A DNA stretch of 7,514 nucleotides from an uncultured Clostridia bacterium (GTDB lineage Bacteria; Bacillota; Clostridia; Oscillospirales; CAG-272). Of this stretch, positions 5,586-7,514 are shown piece after piece. The position numbers and the translations under genes were made by a program. Positions within the stretch are counted from its first letter, which is position 1. Every line of letters starts with the position of its first letter. The notes under the pieces are model-generated. The model was not told where the DNA came from, did no database searches, and worked only from the letters and a program-made list of their open reading frames with translations. The DNA is taken from positions 1-7,514 of the forward strand of contig CALBLD010000341.1 in the NCBI GenBank assembly GCA_937895775.1, in the 5' to 3' direction.

Positions 5586-6662
5586 ATGAAAAAACAACCG
5601 CTGTATATGCAGATGTATGATGACGTAAAGGATCAGATTGTAAAGGGTGTCTACCGTTACGGTGAAAAAATACCGTCGAAGCGGGTGCTTGCCGACCGAT
5701 TCGGCGTAAGTGTAATTACAGCCGAGCATGCGCTCGCACTCCTTGTCGATGAAGGATATATCAAAAACAGCCTGCGGTGCGGATTTTTTGCGGCATACCG
5801 TCCGGAACTGAATTTTTCGGGAACCGGAACGTCAGACGATGCCCGTGTGGGGACGCGCGAAGGGGCAGACTCGTTTGAGAGCAGACTGCTCGATTCGCGG
5901 TGCGTGTTCCCGCCGTCCGTATACATAAAGGAAGTAAGACGGACCCTGTCCGAACTCGGGGACAGGATTCTTGAACCGTCGGATGTCGCGGGAGTTTATA
6001 TGCTCCGTGTCGCAATATCCGAATATCTTGCAAGGGCGCGGTCAATTTATGCGCCGCCCGAGCGTATAATTATAGGGTCGGGAGCGCGTTCGCTCTATAA
6101 TCTTGCGATTCTTATGATCGGGCAGGATAAGGTGTATGCGATTGAAAAACCGTCATACGCCGCCATCGAACAGACCTATCTCATGCATCGGGTCAGATAT
6201 GTCACTGCGGAGCTGGGCGATGACGGTATAAAGACCGAAGCACTTGAAAATCTGTCTGCCGATGTTCTGCATGTGACTCCGTATTTCAGCTTCCCGAGCG
6301 GAATAAGCGCATCGGCGGCGAAAAAACAGTTATATCTCGACTGGGCAAAGTCGGGAGGTCGGCTTATAATAGAGGACGATTTCGGCTCCGAGCTTTACAG
6401 ATTCTGTAAACCGGCGCAGACGCTTTGCGCATTTGATCCGCAAAGGGTCGTGTATATCAATACCTTTTCGAAAACCGTTTCTCCGGCGATCCGCATCGGC
6501 TACATGATAATTCCGGAAGTTCTTGCCGATCGGGCGGCGGATTGCCTCGGGTTTGCATCATGCCCACCGCCGGTGCTTGAGCAGTATGTGCTTGCCGGAC
6601 TCATATCGGGCGGAAGCTTTGAGAGAAACCTCAACCGCATGCGCAGAAATCTGAGGCGGTGA
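5586..6662 (+). CDS. MocR-type GntR/aminotransferase-like regulator, C-terminally truncated
   Basis: An N-terminal GntR winged helix (about 1-70; PLYMQMYDDVKDQI, GEKIPSKRVLADRFGVSVIT) is joined by a linker of about 25 residues to a fold-type I aminotransferase-like domain. That domain shows FPSG (236-239), EDDFGSEL (263-270) and the PLP Schiff-base lysine K296 in NTFSKTVSPAIRIGY. MocR proteins such as GabR and PdxR use this domain to sense PLP or amino-compound adducts. At 358 residues it is about 100 shorter than usual (450-490): it stops at RMRRNLRR, where relatives continue into the C-terminal small domain that carries the substrate-carboxylate arginine. The PLP lysine is intact. GGAGA lies 15 bases from the ATG, rather far, but the conserved N-terminus begins at this Met. 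It faces the ECF S-component across a shared palindrome, so it probably regulates that transporter and itself. It may be a working repressor with altered sensing, or a decaying gene. Confidence 0.85.
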   Translation: MKKQPLYMQMYDDVKDQIVKGVYRYGEKIPSKRVLADRFGVSVITAEHALALLVDEGYIKNSLRCGFFAAYRPELNFSGTGTSDDARVGTREGADSFESRLLDSRCVFPPSVYIKEVRRTLSELGDRILEPSDVAGVYMLRVAISEYLARARSIYAPPERIIIGSGARSLYNLAILMIGQDKVYAIEKPSYAAIEQTYLMHRVRYVTAELGDDGIKTEALENLSADVLHVTPYFSFPSGISASAAKKQLYLDWAKSGGRLIIEDDFGSELYRFCKPAQTLCAFDPQRVVYINTFSKTVSPAIRIGYMIIPEVLADRAADCLGFASCPPPVLEQYVLAGLISGGSFERNLNRMRRNLRR

Positions 6663-6708
6663 AAAAATGACGGCTGATATGATGAAAAGAGCGATAATGC
6701 ACGCTTGA
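6658..6708 (+). pseudogene. Possible out-of-frame remnant of the MocR C-terminal domain
   Basis: Immediately after the MocR stop, an overlapping frame reads EKMTADMMKRAIMHA before a TGA at 6706-6708. In intact MocR proteins RMRRxYR is followed by a helix of the type RRDALxxAL, and this peptide has a similar helical pattern. A one-base shift around 6655-6660 would join it to the regulator. Even so, about 80 residues would remain missing, as the promoter of the next gene begins here. The resemblance is weak and by eye only. Confidence 0.25.
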
Positions 6709-6733
6709 TTTGTTAACATTTGCGTGTTATAAT
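6705..6733 (+). promoter_or_regulatory. Sigma-A promoter of the membrane XRE regulator gene
   Basis: TTGATT (6705-6710), a 17-base spacer and TATAAT (6728-6733), with TG at 6725-6726 giving an extended -10. The spacer contains the perfect palindrome TGTTAACA (6711-6718), a possible operator. No terminator is seen between MocR and this promoter, so readthrough may add to expression. Confidence 0.78.
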
Positions 6734-6767
6734 ACCTTGAATAAATGTTTTTAACGGGGGGATTTCG

Positions 6768-7349
6768 GTGGAAGAGCTGAAAAAAACGATAGCGGGCAAT
6801 CTCGTTATGCTTCGCACCGGCGCGGGGATGAAGCAGACCGAGCTTGCCGAAAAAATAAATTATTCGGATAAATCGGTATCGAAATGGGAACGCGCCGAAT
6901 CGGTTCCCGATATATCGGTGCTCAAGAACATCGCCGATCTTTTCGGCGTGACCGTCGATTATCTGATTACTCCGCACGAAAACGCAAAACCGTCGGAGGA
7001 GGAGAAAAAGCCGATCGTCAACCACAGGATGATAACCGCGGTTGCTGTTATGGGAATATTTGCACTTGCAACACTTGTGTTCGTTATACTCTGGCTCTGC
7101 GGGAAAATAGTCTGGAACACATTCGTGTGTGCGCTCCCCGTTTCGCTCATCACCTATCTTGTACTCAATTCGGTGTGGAATCACGGAAGACACAACTTCT
7201 ACATAGTCTCGGCACTGATGTTAAGCATTCTCGCCATGTTTTACTTCCTGTTTTTCAGCCACAATGTCTGGCAGATATTTTTGCTCGCAATACCGCTTGA
7301 AGCTATAATTTTCTTCGGTTTTCATATTATTACGCCCCGAAAACATTGA
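6768..7349 (+). CDS. XRE-family regulator with four-helix membrane domain
   Basis: This 193-residue protein has an N-terminal XRE/Cro-CI helix-turn-helix (about 5-66). It includes MKQTELAEKINYSDKSVSKW (21-40), ERAESVPDISVLKNIADLFG (41-60) and the family-typical end VTVDYLI. A short charged linker (68-87, rich in Glu and Lys) leads to four predicted membrane segments (about 89-111, 116-137, 143-163, 167-187) and a basic tail. The DNA-binding domain would be cytoplasmic and tethered to the membrane, a layout common in Clostridia, where the membrane part may sense a signal or limit access to DNA. GTG at 6768 is chosen as start because a G-rich site (GGGGGG, 6756-6761) lies 6 bases upstream, homology begins here and no in-frame ATG lies upstream. 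The gene has its own promoter and terminator, so it is monocistronic. No target can be named; the promoter spacer palindrome TGTTAACA is a candidate for autoregulation. Confidence 0.88.
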   Translation: MEELKKTIAGNLVMLRTGAGMKQTELAEKINYSDKSVSKWERAESVPDISVLKNIADLFGVTVDYLITPHENAKPSEEEKKPIVNHRMITAVAVMGIFALATLVFVILWLCGKIVWNTFVCALPVSLITYLVLNSVWNHGRHNFYIVSALMLSILAMFYFLFFSHNVWQIFLLAIPLEAIIFFGFHIITPRKH

Positions 7350-7365
7350 AAAATGTACACATTCT

Positions 7366-7408
7366 ACTGGGAGTAGAGTCGCTCTATGCGACCCTACTCC
7401 CGGTTTTT
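7366..7408 (+). terminator. Strong intrinsic terminator after the XRE gene
   Basis: GGGAGTAG (7369-7376) pairs with CTACTCCC (7394-7401), and GTCGC (7378-7382) with GCGAC (7388-7392) around a 5-base loop, with one A/C mismatch. The outer A-C-T/G-G-T bases extend the stem. A TTTTT run (7404-7408) follows directly. The structure begins 17 bases after the stop codon. Confidence 0.92.
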
Positions 7409-7463
7409 GCGTCGGTAGAATGACTTTTTTGCGCGGTAGAGGGCAGATTTTTTTGCGTAGACC
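7404..7463. repeat. Three imperfect T-tract direct repeats
   Basis: T5GCG (from 7404), T6GCG (from 7425) and T7GCG (from 7448) recur at 21-23 base intervals. Each is followed by a related tail: TCGGTAGAATGAC, CGGTAGAGGGCAGA and TAGACC. The spacing is about two helical turns, so the tracts could bend the DNA upstream of the promoter at 7483. No coding frame is supported here. Confidence 0.5.
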
Positions 7464-7482
7464 CGAAGACGGTGAAAGTAGG

Positions 7483-7511
7483 TTGACATTGACCCCGACG
7501 CACAATATAAT
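7483..7511 (+). promoter_or_regulatory. Exact-consensus sigma-A promoter reading out of the window
   Basis: TTGACA (7483-7488), a 17-base spacer and TATAAT (7506-7511) match the sigma-70/sigma-A consensus at every position. The transcribed gene starts beyond base 7514 and cannot be identified. Such promoters often precede stable RNA or highly expressed genes. Confidence 0.85.
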
Positions 7512-7514
7512 TAT

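Noticed and set aside
6667..6708. 13-codon ATG frame between MocR and XRE as a small gene
   Set aside because: Too short, and better explained as chance or as the tail of the former MocR reading frame.
6558..7193. A 211-codon minus-strand frame across MocR and XRE
   Set aside because: It crosses two supported plus-strand genes and their promoter, and has no recognisable motif.
7404..7463. T-tract repeats as a CRISPR array
   Set aside because: The units are imperfect, only about 21-24 bases apart, with no conserved repeat plus unique spacer pattern.
7221..7505. 94-codon minus-strand frame at the right end
   Set aside because: It runs through the strong terminator hairpin and the T-tract repeats; no ribosome binding site or motif.

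Overview
The window reads like the chromosome of an uncultured gut-type Clostridia (Bacillota; Oscillospirales-like is my guess). The signs are GGAGG-type ribosome binding sites, near-consensus sigma-A promoters with 17 bp spacers, roughly balanced GC, an ECF-transporter S-component and an Rrf2/MnmA/MetY sulfur cluster. The lineage is inferred from gene content and style, not from a marker gene. I see no RNA gene, insertion sequence, phage gene or CRISPR array.

Left part (1-1824): a plus-strand gene, already open at base 1, encodes an unusual two-domain enzyme. A GT8 family glycosyltransferase is fused to a PlsC-type acyltransferase, so one chain could build or modify a glycolipid. It ends at a nested hairpin that can act as a terminator for both this gene and the convergent mnmA.

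Middle-left (1836-4826, minus strand): an apparent operon metY - rrf2 - mnmA. MetY assimilates sulfide into homocysteine. The Rrf2 protein has three cysteines placed for an Fe-S cluster. MnmA thiolates tRNA wobble uridine. Spacing is tight (21 bp gap, then an 11 bp overlap). One strong promoter sits in front of metY, with a palindrome at the predicted transcription start, a second inverted repeat over the -35 box, and an 18-codon upstream ORF in the leader. The simplest model is a sulfur or Fe-S responsive operon repressed by its own Rrf2 product.

Middle-right (4855-6662): a divergent pair. A small membrane S-component of an ECF vitamin transporter (minus) faces a MocR-type GntR/aminotransferase regulator (plus). 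A perfect 7+1+7 bp palindrome lies at the predicted start sites of both promoters, so the regulator probably controls itself and the transporter. By family precedent (PdxR and PLP) the substrate may be vitamin B6. The MocR protein lacks roughly its last 80-100 residues, and a short remnant of the missing part may remain in another frame.

Right part (6705-7514): a strong promoter drives a 193-residue XRE regulator with four C-terminal membrane segments, followed by a strong intrinsic terminator. The last 110 bases hold three T-tract repeats about two helical turns apart and end in an exact-consensus sigma-A promoter (TTGACA, 17 bp, TATAAT) that reads out of the window.
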